From Streptomyces hiroshimensis (GTDB lineage Bacteria; Actinomycetota; Actinomycetes; Streptomycetales; Streptomycetaceae), in the NCBI RefSeq assembly GCF_014650335.1, contig NZ_BMUT01000003.1, positions 290,549 to 354,548 of the forward strand: a stretch of 64,000 bases of DNA. Direction: 5' to 3'. Position numbers and translations under genes: made by a program. This document shows positions 37,340-46,073 of this stretch, in pieces. Under the pieces are notes generated by a model. That model worked only from the letters and a program-made list of their open reading frames with translations. It was not told the DNA's origin and ran no database searches. How positions within the stretch are numbered: the stretch's first letter is position 1; every line of letters starts with the position of its first letter.

Positions 37340-37789
37340 GTGCGCACGCAGACAAAGGCACGGGCGTCCACGGTGTTTACGCTGGCCGCCCTCGCCACAT
37401 CACTGTTCCTCGCACTGCCGTCGCAAGGAGCCACGGCAGCCGGGATTCCGGCGGCTGCGGGCGTCACACAGATCCAATCGGCCCCCGGCACCTGGGCCGT
37501 CGGCGTTCACGTGAAGGAGCTGCAGGTCGTCACGCTCGGATGGGACTACGGCGGCAACTCCGTCGGCAAGTACGACTGGGTGGGACTGTTCTCCTGCGAC
37601 CCGGAGAAGTGCGGCATCGGCAATTACGTATCGGGAGCCTGGCAGTGGGCGTCCTACGGGACGTCCTTCACCTTCACACGGCCCCTGACCGAATCCCTGG
37701 TCGGAATGTACTGGACGGGTTACGTCTCCTACGACTACGCCTCGGGGCAGTACCGGCTGGTGTCCTCGCACGCGAACGTCCTCGCCTGA
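37340..37789 (+). CDS. Small secreted protein, copy 2 of a tandem pair
   Basis: 149 residues from GTG 37340, 3 bases after copy 1. The signal peptide ends ATAAGIP. It shares VGKYDWVGLF, GAWQWASYGTS and YWTGYVSYDYASGQYRLVSS with copy 1, but adds two cysteines (FSCDPEKCGIG), so this copy has a disulfide. The near-identical DNA over the YDYASGQYR stretch supports recent duplication. Both copies and the protease downstream form a likely operon. Confidence 0.82.
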   Translation: MRTQTKARASTVFTLAALATSLFLALPSQGATAAGIPAAAGVTQIQSAPGTWAVGVHVKELQVVTLGWDYGGNSVGKYDWVGLFSCDPEKCGIGNYVSGAWQWASYGTSFTFTRPLTESLVGMYWTGYVSYDYASGQYRLVSSHANVLA

Positions 37790-37852
37790 TCCCACGGAAC
37801 CCGTCCGCGCACCCATGTCGACGATATCGACAAGACAGGAGCGAAACCCAGC

Positions 37853-39076
37853 GTGAAGCACATGAGAAAGAGATCCGCACTGCTCGCGGCGGCCGCCGTC
37901 CTGGCCGTCACCGGCGGCGTCGCGACACAGCTGCCGGCCAGCGCGAGCGCGACGACGGCGGCAGGCGCGCCCCGGTCCATGTCCGCCTACATGTCCGCCG
38001 CGGCCTCGGCCTTGGCGGCCGATACCGGCCTGACACCGTCCCAGGCAGCCGGCCGCCTTGCCGCCCAGGACGATCTGTCCAGTAAGGCGCTGGCGTTCCG
38101 CAAGCAACACATGGCCGCGACACCAGGCGTATGGATCGATGTCGCCCGCGGGGAGGCCCACGCCAACGTCACCACCAGCGCAGCGGCCCGGGCCGCCCGT
38201 CAGGCGGGAGTCGTGCCCCACACCGCCACCTACGCCGCCACCGACCTGAAAAGGGTCAAGGACCAGCTCGATGCGGCGGCACGGGAACTCCCGCCCAACT
38301 CCTCCTGGCACGTCGACGACCGCGACAACCGCGTCGTCATCGATCTTCCGAGCGGCACCGATGCCACGAGCATCATGGGGAAGGCAGGCATCGCCAAGGC
38401 CGACCGGGAAAAGATCAAAGTCACCACGCACAAGGAAAAGACCAGCCGATACGGCCTGGCCGGTGGTGACGGCCTGCGCATAGGCAAAGCCACATGCTCG
38501 GCAGGCATCATGGTCAACTGGAGCGGCACCGATTACCTCGTCACCGCGGGGCACTGCGTGCAGACGGGTGATCGTGTCGAACGCCATGACGGCAGCACGA
38601 ACCGGCGAGGCGAGAACGTCGGCACCGTGGAGGAACGGCAGTTCCCTTACTCCGACTACGCGTTGGTAAGGGTGAACAGCCCGCGGGAGTGGTTTCCCTC
38701 CGGCCATGTGGTCAACAAGTACGACGGCGGCTTCAATTCCTACGACGACTACATCCGCAATCCCAGGCCCGAACTCACGAGCGGGTCCTACGTCTGCACA
38801 TCCGGAGTCACGTCCGGATGGAAGTGTGGCAAGTTCCAGGAGGACGGGGAAGCCTGGAAGGACTCGGATGGCCACACTACGTACAACCTCATCAAAGCCA
38901 AGGTGTCCAACGATGAGGGTGACAGCGGTGGAGCCGCCATCTACGGAACCAAGGCCGTAGGCACCATCGTCGGCGGCCGTATCGGCGGTGAGTACACCTA
39001 CATACAGCCGCTCTCCACGGTCATCCAGAACCACGGCGGTGACAACTCCATGCGCGTCGTCGACTGGCAGCAGTAG
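37853..39076 (+). CDS. Streptogrisin-type trypsin-like serine protease with prodomain
   Basis: 407 residues from GTG 37853. A signal peptide (ending PASASA) is followed by an alpha-lytic-protease-type prodomain (to about residue 200) and a chymotrypsin-fold domain with the full triad: His234 in VTAGHC, Asp268 in YSDYALV and Ser358 in DEGDSGGA. Cysteines flank the His loop (KATC, TAGHC) and VCTSG/WKCG. It would be secreted as a zymogen and cut proteins outside the cell. It lies 63 bases after the tandem small secreted proteins and may act with or on them. Confidence 0.94.
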   Translation: MKHMRKRSALLAAAAVLAVTGGVATQLPASASATTAAGAPRSMSAYMSAAASALAADTGLTPSQAAGRLAAQDDLSSKALAFRKQHMAATPGVWIDVARGEAHANVTTSAAARAARQAGVVPHTATYAATDLKRVKDQLDAAARELPPNSSWHVDDRDNRVVIDLPSGTDATSIMGKAGIAKADREKIKVTTHKEKTSRYGLAGGDGLRIGKATCSAGIMVNWSGTDYLVTAGHCVQTGDRVERHDGSTNRRGENVGTVEERQFPYSDYALVRVNSPREWFPSGHVVNKYDGGFNSYDDYIRNPRPELTSGSYVCTSGVTSGWKCGKFQEDGEAWKDSDGHTTYNLIKAKVSNDEGDSGGAAIYGTKAVGTIVGGRIGGEYTYIQPLSTVIQNHGGDNSMRVVDWQQ

Positions 39077-39100
39077 AACCCGCACCCCTCGCGAACGGCT

Positions 39101-39135
39101 CGTGCCCGCCGCACCGTCATGGTGCGGCGGGCACG
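39101..39135. terminator. Bidirectional terminator hairpin
   Basis: Perfect 15-base arms (39101-39115, 39121-39135, core GTGCCCGCCGCACC) with a GTCAT loop, between the convergent protease and DUF4232-type genes. No T-tract. Confidence 0.85.
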
Positions 39136-39161
39136 ACTGGCTTTCCCCCGCCGGGCAGGGC

Positions 39162-39959
39162 TCAGAAGTCGTAGGGCTTGGCGGTGTTCCAGTTGAGAAC
39201 GCTCGCCTCGCTCCAGGTGAACTTCGACGGCGTGCCGTCGCTGCCGAAGGAGGTCTGCTCGGCGGCCGGACCGGTGTCGCCCGTGTGGTCGCGCATGGCG
39301 ATGGAAAAGTCCTCCGAGGTGTGGGTGTTCACGTTGTCGGAGAAGAGGGCCACGGCCGAGTAGACCTTTCCGCCGGGCCGGACCGTGATGCGGGTGTTGC
39401 CGCCCGGGGCGTCCTTGCCCGAGTGGGGCAGGACGTTCACGCTGTCGCCGAGCATGACGGACGGGTACGACGTGACCCAGCACGGCTTGGCGTCGGTGTT
39501 CTTCGCGGTGATGAGCAGGTGCTCGCCCCGCTCCCCCGGGAAACGGTGCAGCACGGAGTAGGACATCTCCGTGCCGTCGCACTGGCGGACGTCGGGGACT
39601 GCCTTGGCGGGGGCTGCCTTGGCGCCGACGGCCTTGACGAGGGCTGCCTTGAGGGTGACGGCCTTCGGGGCACGAACGGTGCTGCTGGGGTACGGCACTG
39701 GAACCTCGGTGCTGCTGGGGTACTCAGGAAGCGACTGGCTGACCTTCGGCTCCGGCCGGGGCTTGCCGGGACGCGACTCGCCGGCCTTCGGCTTGGCAGC
39801 GGCCTGGAAGGCGGCCATCGAGCGGGGCGCCGCCCCGTCCGTGCCGCCGTCGCCGCCGGTGGCCGCCAGGGCGCCGCCGACGGCGGTCATGGCCAGGGCC
39901 AGCGCGGCGGTGGCGGTCGCGGCTGCCGCTGCGGTGGTGCGAGTGCGAGAGGTGCGCAT
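39162..39959 (-). CDS. Secreted DUF4232-type protein
   Basis: 265 residues with an Ala/Thr-rich signal peptide. A low-complexity stretch (Pro/Lys/Ala, two YPSSTEV-like copies) leads to the C-terminal domain: DVRQCDGTEMSYSVLHRFPG, GEHLLITAKNTDAKPCWVTS, PGGNTRITVRPGGKVYSAVA. The paired Cys and the NTDAKPCWVTSYP motif are typical of DUF4232, a surface domain of unknown function in actinomycetes. A 22-base-spaced direct repeat lies upstream. Confidence 0.85.
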   Translation of the reverse strand: MRTSRTRTTAAAAATATAALALAMTAVGGALAATGGDGGTDGAAPRSMAAFQAAAKPKAGESRPGKPRPEPKVSQSLPEYPSSTEVPVPYPSSTVRAPKAVTLKAALVKAVGAKAAPAKAVPDVRQCDGTEMSYSVLHRFPGERGEHLLITAKNTDAKPCWVTSYPSVMLGDSVNVLPHSGKDAPGGNTRITVRPGGKVYSAVALFSDNVNTHTSEDFSIAMRDHTGDTGPAAEQTSFGSDGTPSKFTWSEASVLNWNTAKPYDF

Positions 39960-40036
39960 GACGGGGCTCCCTGGGTAAAGACGTGGATCTCGCGGTACGT
40001 TCCCGCGACGTGCTCATCCTTGCCGGGCCCGCTGAT

Positions 40037-40071
40037 GTCCCGCTCACGTGCGGCTGTTGTCCCGCTCACGT
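40037..40071 (-). promoter_or_regulatory. 13-base direct repeat at 22-base spacing, candidate SARP site
   Basis: GTCCCGCTCACGT occurs at 40037-40049 and 40059-40071, exactly 22 bases apart, in the space between the third SARP gene and the DUF4232-type gene (start 39959). SARPs bind direct repeats with 11- or 22-base spacing. The repeat would be upstream of the DUF4232-type gene. Confidence 0.5.
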
Positions 40072-40086
40072 CGGGCGGCGCACGGG

Positions 40087-42894
40087 TCACGGACGAGCCG
40101 TCAGCCGCCCCAGCGCCGTGTCGTACCGGGCCCGGAACCCCTCGTCCGCCGACACCCGCAGCAGCGCACCGAGCGCCCGTACCGCGCCGTCCTCGTAGCC
40201 GGACGACTCCGCCTCCCGGGCCGCCAGGTCGAGCTGCCGGATGCCCTCGGCCTCGTCCCCGAGCCCCAGCAGCGCCTCTCCCCTCGCCATGAGCAGCAGT
40301 ATCCGGGGCACGTCGACCGTGCCCGGTCGATCGTCGAAGGCGAGGGCCTCGGTCGCCGTGTCGAGGGCCGGGCGCCATTCCCCGGCGTCGACTCGGTGCC
40401 GGGCGAGGTGCTGCATGGCCAGCCTCTCGATGGTCCGGTCACCGGCCTCGCGCGCCAGCTCCACCGCCCGCTCGCATCCCTCCGCAGCCTCGTCCGGGCC
40501 GCCGAGCGCCGCTTGCGCCACGGCCAGGACGATCAGCGCGTTCGCCTCGGCGACCAGGTCGCCCGCCCGGGAGGCGAGCACGGAGGCGGCCTGCAGGCGA
40601 GTCAGCGCCTCCGCGATGCGCCCTTCCTCGATCAGCACCCAGCCGAGCACGTTCAGCACCCGCGACTCGCCGTGCTGATCGGCGTCGGCCCGTGCCGCCT
40701 CCAGCCCGGTCTCCAGAAGCGGGACCCAGCCGTCCCGCACGCGCCATACGATCAGCGGCCACAGTGTCAGGACGATCCGCCAGGTCCGGCCGTGCAGTCC
40801 GGCGGCGCGCGCCGCGGCCACCGCCAGCGTGAGGTCGTCCCTCTCGGCCGCGTACCAGGCCACGGCGGCGGAGCGGTCGCCGAACTCCCGTACGGCGGCG
40901 GGCGGCAGGAAGTCCGCCGGCAGCGGGAAGCACTCCTCGTTGCCGGGCTCGGCCGCCGCCACGGCCGCGAGGGCCGTGGCGATGTAGTGGTCGAGCACGC
41001 GCTTGAGCGCATCGGGCCCGGCGTCCAGGCCACGCGCGTAGAGCCGTACGAGATCGTGCAGCGTCCAGCGGCCGGGCGCCGTCTCCGTGACGAGGTGAGC
41101 GGCGGCCAGCCGCTCCAGGGCGGTCTCGGCGGCTGCCGGGGCCGTGCCCGCCAGGGCCGCCGCCGCGTACCGGTCGAGGTGCGTGCCGGGGTGGCGGCCG
41201 AGATGGGCGAACTGACGGGAGACAGGCCCGGGGAGCTGTTGCAGCGTCAGGCGCAGCGCCGCCCGCACGCCGGTGTCCTCCACGTCCAGCAGGCTCAGGC
41301 GGCGCGTTTCGTCGGACAGCTCGGCGGTCATCGCGCCCAGCGACCAGCCGGGCTGCTGCGCCAGCCTGGCTGCGGCCACCCGGAGCGCGAGCGGCAGCCC
41401 GCCGCACAGCTCGGCCAGCCGTCGCGCGGCCACCGGCTCCGCGAGCACCCGTTCCGTGCCGAGCGCCCCGGCCAGGAGCTGCGTGCCGTCCTCCGGACCG
41501 AGCACGTCCACGGGAACGGGCCGGGCGGCGTCGGTGACGATCAGCCCCGGCAGCCGGTGCCTGCTGGTGACGACGGTGACGCAGCGGGGACCGCCCGGCA
41601 GGAGCGGCCTGACCTGCTCGGAGTCACGCGCGTTGTCGAGCACGACGAGGAGCCGGCGGTCGGTGGCGAGCGACCGGAAGAGCGCGGCCGCGCCGTTCGC
41701 CGACTCCGGAATCCGGCTCGGCGCGACACCGAGCGCCGGCAGGAACTCGCGCAGCACCTCGATGAGGGCCGGCTCGCCCGTGTCGCCGAAACCGCGCAGA
41801 TCGGCGTAGAGCAGCCCGTCCGGGAAACCGGCACGGCCGTGGTGTGCCCAGTGCAGCACGAGGGCCGTCTTCCCGACCCCGGCAGGCCCGGTGACCAGAC
41901 AGACGGGCCCCTCGCCCGCGGCGGCCCGGGACAGGGCGGCGAGCTCCGCCGCCCGCCCATGGAAGCCGCGCGGCACGCGCGGCAGCAGATCGGGCGCACC
42001 GGTATGGGGAACGGCAGCCGGTACGGGGGCAGGAGGCGGGGCGGGCGTCGGGGGGGCCGGGCACGGAGCCGGAACCGCGGCGGCGGCCTTCGCCATGTCC
42101 CCTGCGGTGGCCTTCGCCACCTCTCCTTCCCTTCCTTCCCCTCCTTCCCTTCCTTCCCCGCCGCACAAGGCCGAGGCGTAGGCGTTCGCCAGTTCCCGGC
42201 CCGGGTCCACGCCCAGTTCGTCGGCGAGCAACCGCCGGGTGCGATGGAACCAGTCGAGCGCCTCCGAGCGGCGGCCCGCCCTCTGGAGCGCCCCCATGAG
42301 AGCGACGGACAGCGATTCGCGCAGCGGATGGGCGAAGGCCTCGGTCTGCAGGACGGCAGCGGCCCGGGCGTACTCCCCCAACTGTATGTATCCTGCGGCC
42401 AGTTGTTCCACCGAAGCCAGCCGGAGCTCCTCCAATGCGTGCGCGGCGGCCCGGATCGGTGGGCTCGGATGGGCGTCGGCCAGCGCGGGACCCCGCCACA
42501 GCGACAGGGCCTCCCGGTACATCGCCACGGCCTCGGCGGGGCCGCACCGGCTACGGGCCCGGGCCACCGTTTCCTCGAATCGGTGCGCATCGAGCCGCTC
42601 TCGCGGCATCCGCAGGACGTACGTCGCGCCCTGGGTGATCAATTCGACCCCGTACGCTCCGGCGTCGGCACCGTTCAGCAGGGTCCGCAGCCGTGATACA
42701 TGGCCCTGAATGACGCCGCGGGCGCTCGGCGGCGGCTCTTCTTCCCACAGAGCGGCCGTCAGCTGATCGATCAGCACCGGACAGTTGGGGCGCAGGAGCA
42801 GGGCGGCCAGCAGGCTGCGCCGCTTGACGGGGCCGAGCGGCAGCTCACCGGCCTCGGTGACGACCGACACCGCTCCGAGCAACCGGAATTCCAT
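40087..42894 (-). CDS. AfsR-type SARP regulator with NB-ARC and TPR domains
   Basis: 935 residues from ATG 42894 (GGGAGG 10 bases upstream). The order is winged helix (MEFRLLGAVSVVTEAGELPL), activation domain (from VELITQGATYVLRMPRERLD), a Pro/Ala/Gly/Glu-rich linker, NB-ARC ATPase (VTGPAGVGKTALVLHW near residue 335, LLVVLDNARDSEQVRPL) and a C-terminal TPR-like helical region. The linker is encoded partly by a 39-base pyrimidine tract. The gene lies 66 bases downstream of the permease-phosphatase gene in the same direction, so the two are probably co-transcribed. Confidence 0.94.
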   Translation of the reverse strand: MEFRLLGAVSVVTEAGELPLGPVKRRSLLAALLLRPNCPVLIDQLTAALWEEEPPPSARGVIQGHVSRLRTLLNGADAGAYGVELITQGATYVLRMPRERLDAHRFEETVARARSRCGPAEAVAMYREALSLWRGPALADAHPSPPIRAAAHALEELRLASVEQLAAGYIQLGEYARAAAVLQTEAFAHPLRESLSVALMGALQRAGRRSEALDWFHRTRRLLADELGVDPGRELANAYASALCGGEGREGGEGREGEVAKATAGDMAKAAAAVPAPCPAPPTPAPPPAPVPAAVPHTGAPDLLPRVPRGFHGRAAELAALSRAAAGEGPVCLVTGPAGVGKTALVLHWAHHGRAGFPDGLLYADLRGFGDTGEPALIEVLREFLPALGVAPSRIPESANGAAALFRSLATDRRLLVVLDNARDSEQVRPLLPGGPRCVTVVTSRHRLPGLIVTDAARPVPVDVLGPEDGTQLLAGALGTERVLAEPVAARRLAELCGGLPLALRVAAARLAQQPGWSLGAMTAELSDETRRLSLLDVEDTGVRAALRLTLQQLPGPVSRQFAHLGRHPGTHLDRYAAAALAGTAPAAAETALERLAAAHLVTETAPGRWTLHDLVRLYARGLDAGPDALKRVLDHYIATALAAVAAAEPGNEECFPLPADFLPPAAVREFGDRSAAVAWYAAERDDLTLAVAAARAAGLHGRTWRIVLTLWPLIVWRVRDGWVPLLETGLEAARADADQHGESRVLNVLGWVLIEEGRIAEALTRLQAASVLASRAGDLVAEANALIVLAVAQAALGGPDEAAEGCERAVELAREAGDRTIERLAMQHLARHRVDAGEWRPALDTATEALAFDDRPGTVDVPRILLLMARGEALLGLGDEAEGIRQLDLAAREAESSGYEDGAVRALGALLRVSADEGFRARYDTALGRLTARP
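42121..42159 (+). repeat. 39-base pyrimidine tract with an 18-base direct repeat
   Basis: An unbroken run of C and T within the SARP gene, built from two copies of CTCCTTCCCTTCCTTCCC (42123-42140, 42141-42158). On the coding strand it gives Gly/Glu/Arg repeats in the interdomain linker. Such tracts can form triplexes and slip. Confidence 0.85.
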
Positions 42895-42960
42895 CTGCCC
42901 TATGCCTCCCACCAGCACAAAGGGCTCAGGGTATCCGGTGCGGGGCTCGCTGCCGGGGGC

Positions 42961-45627
42961 TCACTCCGCAGTCGGCAAGGGCTGCTCGGTCCAGATGGTC
43001 TTGCCGGTGGGGGTGTAGCGGGTGCCCCACCGCTGGGTGAGCTGGGCGACGATGAACAGGCCCCGGCCCCCCTCGTCGTCGGCGGCGGCGTGGCGCAGGT
43101 GCGGCGAGGTGTGGCCGGTGTCGGCGACCTCGCAGACGAGGCTGCGGTCGCGGATCAGCCGGACGTGGACCGGTCCGCCGGAGGCGTAGCGGACGGCGTT
43201 GGTGACCAGCTCGCTGACGATCAGCTCGGTCGTGAACGACAGGTCGTCGAGCCCCCACTCGCCCAGCTGCCCACTGGTGACGGACCGGGCCCGCGCGACG
43301 CTCGCGGGGTCGGCGTCCAGCTCCCAGACCGCCACCTGGTGCTCGCCGAGCATCCGGGTACGGACCAGGAGCAGGGCCGCGTCGTCGTCCACCGGGCCGG
43401 TCAGCAGCTCGGCCACGGTACGGTCGCAGAGCTCCTCCAGGGGGCGCCGGCACTCGGTGAGGACGCCGGTGAGCAGGCCGAGCCCCGTCTCGGTGTCGTG
43501 GCCCGGGGCCTGGACGAGACCGTCGGTGAACAGGGCGAGCAGGCTGCCGGCGGGCAGCTGGAGTTCCACACTCTGGAAGGCTGCACCGCCCAGGCCCAGG
43601 GGCGGGCCCTCCGGGAGCCCCGGGCGGCTGACGGCACCGCGGGCGGGGTCGACGACGGCGGGCGGCGAGTGGCCCGCGCGCGCCATGCTGCACCGCCCGG
43701 ACACCGGGTCGTAGACGGCGTACAGGCAGGTGACCCCCAGGGCCTCGTCGCCGCCGGCCCCCGGCGTACCCCCGCCGCGGCCGTGCGCCCGCTCCTCGGC
43801 GATGCGCTCCTCGGCGGTCCGTCCGACCACGTCGTCCAGGCGCGCGAGCAGCTCGTCCGGGGCGAGGTCGAGCCGGGCCAGGACGCGTACGCTCGTCCGC
43901 AGCCGGCCCATGGTGGCGGCGGCGCGCAGCCCGTGGCCGCGCACGTCCCCGACCACCAGGCCGACCCGGGAGCTCGACAGCGGGATGACGTCGAACCAGT
44001 CGCCGCCCACCCCGGAGCGGCTGTCGGCGGGCACGTAGCGGCCGGCCGCCTCGACCCCGGTCAGCGACGGCAGGTGGTGGGGCAGCAGATCGCGTTGCAG
44101 TTTGAGGGCGGCGGTGTGTTCCCGCGTGATGACCAGCATCAGGACGACACCGACCAGCAGGGCGCCCAGGCCCACGACGCTCACCCCGCCGGTCCGCCCG
44201 AGGAGCGGCAGGTCGAAGGAGGTCGAGCCGTAGTCCGGGGCGGCGTAGACGACGAAGGCGGCGTAGCAGAACAGGCTGAGCATCAGGAGCCCGCCCAGCC
44301 CCGGAAGCACCCCCTTGAACAGAAGGTCCCGGGGGCTGCGCGTAAGCAGCCCCCGGTAGCACCAGACGCAGGCGAAGCCGGTGAGGCCGTAGTAGAAGGC
44401 GATCGCGAGGCCGACCGCGCTGATGGAGTCGGCCAGTACATCGTGGCTGATCACGGTCAGGAGGACGAGGAAGCCGATGGAGACCAGGCCCATGCCGACG
44501 GTCGACCAGGTCGGGGTGAGGAACCTGCGGTGCACCCGGGCGAAGCGCGAGGGGACGGCCTTGTGGGCCGCCATGGAGAAGACGGTGCGGGCCAGCGGCA
44601 GGATGGTGGTCTGGGTGGACGCGACCGCCGAGGTCAGCACCGTGAAGATGAGCAGCTTGGTGAGGAACCAGCCGGGGCCCGTAGTGCCGAAGACAGCACC
44701 GCCCAGGCCGGAGAGCACGTCCCCGGAGTTGGCCGTGTTGCCCAGACCGGTGCCCTCGGTGCCGATCCCGGCGAACGCCTGCGCCGACGTCGCCACCAGG
44801 GCGTAGATGCCCAGCAGGAGCACGGTGGAGACGACCGCCGCGCGTCCGGGGGTGTGCCTGCTGTCGGCGGTCTCCTCGTTGACCGCGACGGCGGTGTCCC
44901 AGCCCCAGTAGATGAAGACCGCGGCGAGGAGGCCCGCGGTCAGCTCCTTGGCCGACGGCACATGGAGGGGGTTGAACCAGGAGGCGGAGACGTGGATCGC
45001 GGTCGGCGGCCCGTCGGTGTACACCCTGACCAGGGCGGTCACCGCGAACAGGGCCAGCACCGCCACCTCGGCGCACACCAGCCAGCGCTGGAGGGCCGCC
45101 GACACCTCGATGCCCACGTAGCAGACCGCGGTCGTCACGGCGATCCAGGTGACCCCCGCGACGGTGGTCCACAGCCGGTCCTCGGCGAGCGAGTCGAACC
45201 CCAGCAGCCGGAAGCCGTAGATGCCGGCGATCTCCGCGAGGTTCGCCATGGCGATGACGTCGGCGACGATGATGCCCCAGCCGCCCATCCAGCCGACGCG
45301 CGGGCCGAAGGCGCGGGAGGCCCAGGTGAAGGTGGTCCCGCAGTCGGCGTCGCCCGCGTTGAGCTCCCGGTAGGCGTACGCGATCAGCAGCATCGGGACG
45401 AAGGCCAGCATCGTCACGATCGGCGCCTGAAGACCGACCCCCGCGACGATCAGGCCGAGCGTCGCCGCCAGGCTGTACGCCGGAGCGGTGGAGGACAGGC
45501 CCATGGCAACCGAGGAGAACAGTCCCAGGGCGCCGGCCTTGAGCCCCTTCTCGCCCGCGCCGGGGCCAGGCGCGAGCGGCGCAGCGGACTCGACCGGACC
45601 ACCGAAGAGCTTCACCCCTGCATTCAT
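42961..45627 (-). CDS. Amino-acid permease (APC) fused to SpoIIE/PP2C phosphatase and HATPase domain
   Basis: 888 residues from ATG 45627 (GGAG 4 bases upstream). Residues about 1-490 are an APC-superfamily permease with 12 or more TM segments (SSVAMGLSSTAPAYSLAATL, GDADCGTTFTWASRAFGPRV, VFIYWGWDTAVAVNEET). After a last TM segment comes a SpoIIE-type phosphatase (GVGGDWFDVIPLS, VGLVVGDVRGHGLRAAATMG; metal Asp residues present), then at about 760-885 a serine-kinase-type ATPase (FTTELIVSELVTNAVRY, DEGGRGLFIV). The parts are normally separate proteins. A transporter that controls anti-sigma signalling is inferred. No stop or frameshift separates the parts. Confidence 0.93.
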   Translation of the reverse strand: MNAGVKLFGGPVESAAPLAPGPGAGEKGLKAGALGLFSSVAMGLSSTAPAYSLAATLGLIVAGVGLQAPIVTMLAFVPMLLIAYAYRELNAGDADCGTTFTWASRAFGPRVGWMGGWGIIVADVIAMANLAEIAGIYGFRLLGFDSLAEDRLWTTVAGVTWIAVTTAVCYVGIEVSAALQRWLVCAEVAVLALFAVTALVRVYTDGPPTAIHVSASWFNPLHVPSAKELTAGLLAAVFIYWGWDTAVAVNEETADSRHTPGRAAVVSTVLLLGIYALVATSAQAFAGIGTEGTGLGNTANSGDVLSGLGGAVFGTTGPGWFLTKLLIFTVLTSAVASTQTTILPLARTVFSMAAHKAVPSRFARVHRRFLTPTWSTVGMGLVSIGFLVLLTVISHDVLADSISAVGLAIAFYYGLTGFACVWCYRGLLTRSPRDLLFKGVLPGLGGLLMLSLFCYAAFVVYAAPDYGSTSFDLPLLGRTGGVSVVGLGALLVGVVLMLVITREHTAALKLQRDLLPHHLPSLTGVEAAGRYVPADSRSGVGGDWFDVIPLSSSRVGLVVGDVRGHGLRAAATMGRLRTSVRVLARLDLAPDELLARLDDVVGRTAEERIAEERAHGRGGGTPGAGGDEALGVTCLYAVYDPVSGRCSMARAGHSPPAVVDPARGAVSRPGLPEGPPLGLGGAAFQSVELQLPAGSLLALFTDGLVQAPGHDTETGLGLLTGVLTECRRPLEELCDRTVAELLTGPVDDDAALLLVRTRMLGEHQVAVWELDADPASVARARSVTSGQLGEWGLDDLSFTTELIVSELVTNAVRYASGGPVHVRLIRDRSLVCEVADTGHTSPHLRHAAADDEGGRGLFIVAQLTQRWGTRYTPTGKTIWTEQPLPTAE

Positions 45628-46073
45628 CTCCGCATCGCGCCTGGAGAGCTCGCGCCCCCGAGAGGACTCATGATCACCATTTTCCCCGTGGTCGATCAGG
45701 TCCGCCAGACGATGACGCGCCGGGGCAGGTGCGAGTCGCCGCACCGGGGGAGACTTTTCGCGGCCGTCCGGGTGAGGACCGCGGGAGAGGGTTTGCCTGT
45801 GGAGACCACCGCCTACCACCACGCGCAGCTCCTGGCTGCTGCCGAGCAGCGCGTCCTGCTGGAGGAGATCACTCCCTGTAGTGCACGTCCTCGGTGATGG
45901 GGACGAACGAAGGACACGGCGTGCGGGTGATCTCTCGCGCCGCTTGTGCGCGGACGCTGCGTCAGCTTCGCCCCTCGTCGCCGATCGCCCCTCGGGAGCA
46001 GGCCGGGAGCTGCAGAATTCTGCCGTCGTCAGTGGCCGGTCGCGATCGGGAGCGGGACGGGGAGTGGATGGGC
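45628..46073. other. Intergenic region upstream of permease-phosphatase, with a doubtful small ORF
   Basis: 446 bases between divergent genes. An ATG at 45670 (GAGAGG 4 bases upstream) opens a 75-codon frame to 45897 (starting MITIFPVVDQVRQTMTRRG, containing AYHHAQLLAAAEQRVLLEEI). It has no recognisable family, so I do not call it as a gene. The remaining bases show no clear promoter. Confidence 0.4.

Noticed and set aside
42700..45897. Plus-strand open frame of over 1000 codons opposite the permease-phosphatase gene
   Set aside because: Composition is Gly/Gln/Arg/Val-rich with no domain, and the minus strand carries a clear permease, phosphatase and ATPase. It is an antisense shadow.
45670..45897. 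75-codon frame as a real small gene
   Set aside because: It has a fair ribosome-binding site but no family, and its codon pattern is not decisive. It is only noted within the intergenic entry.
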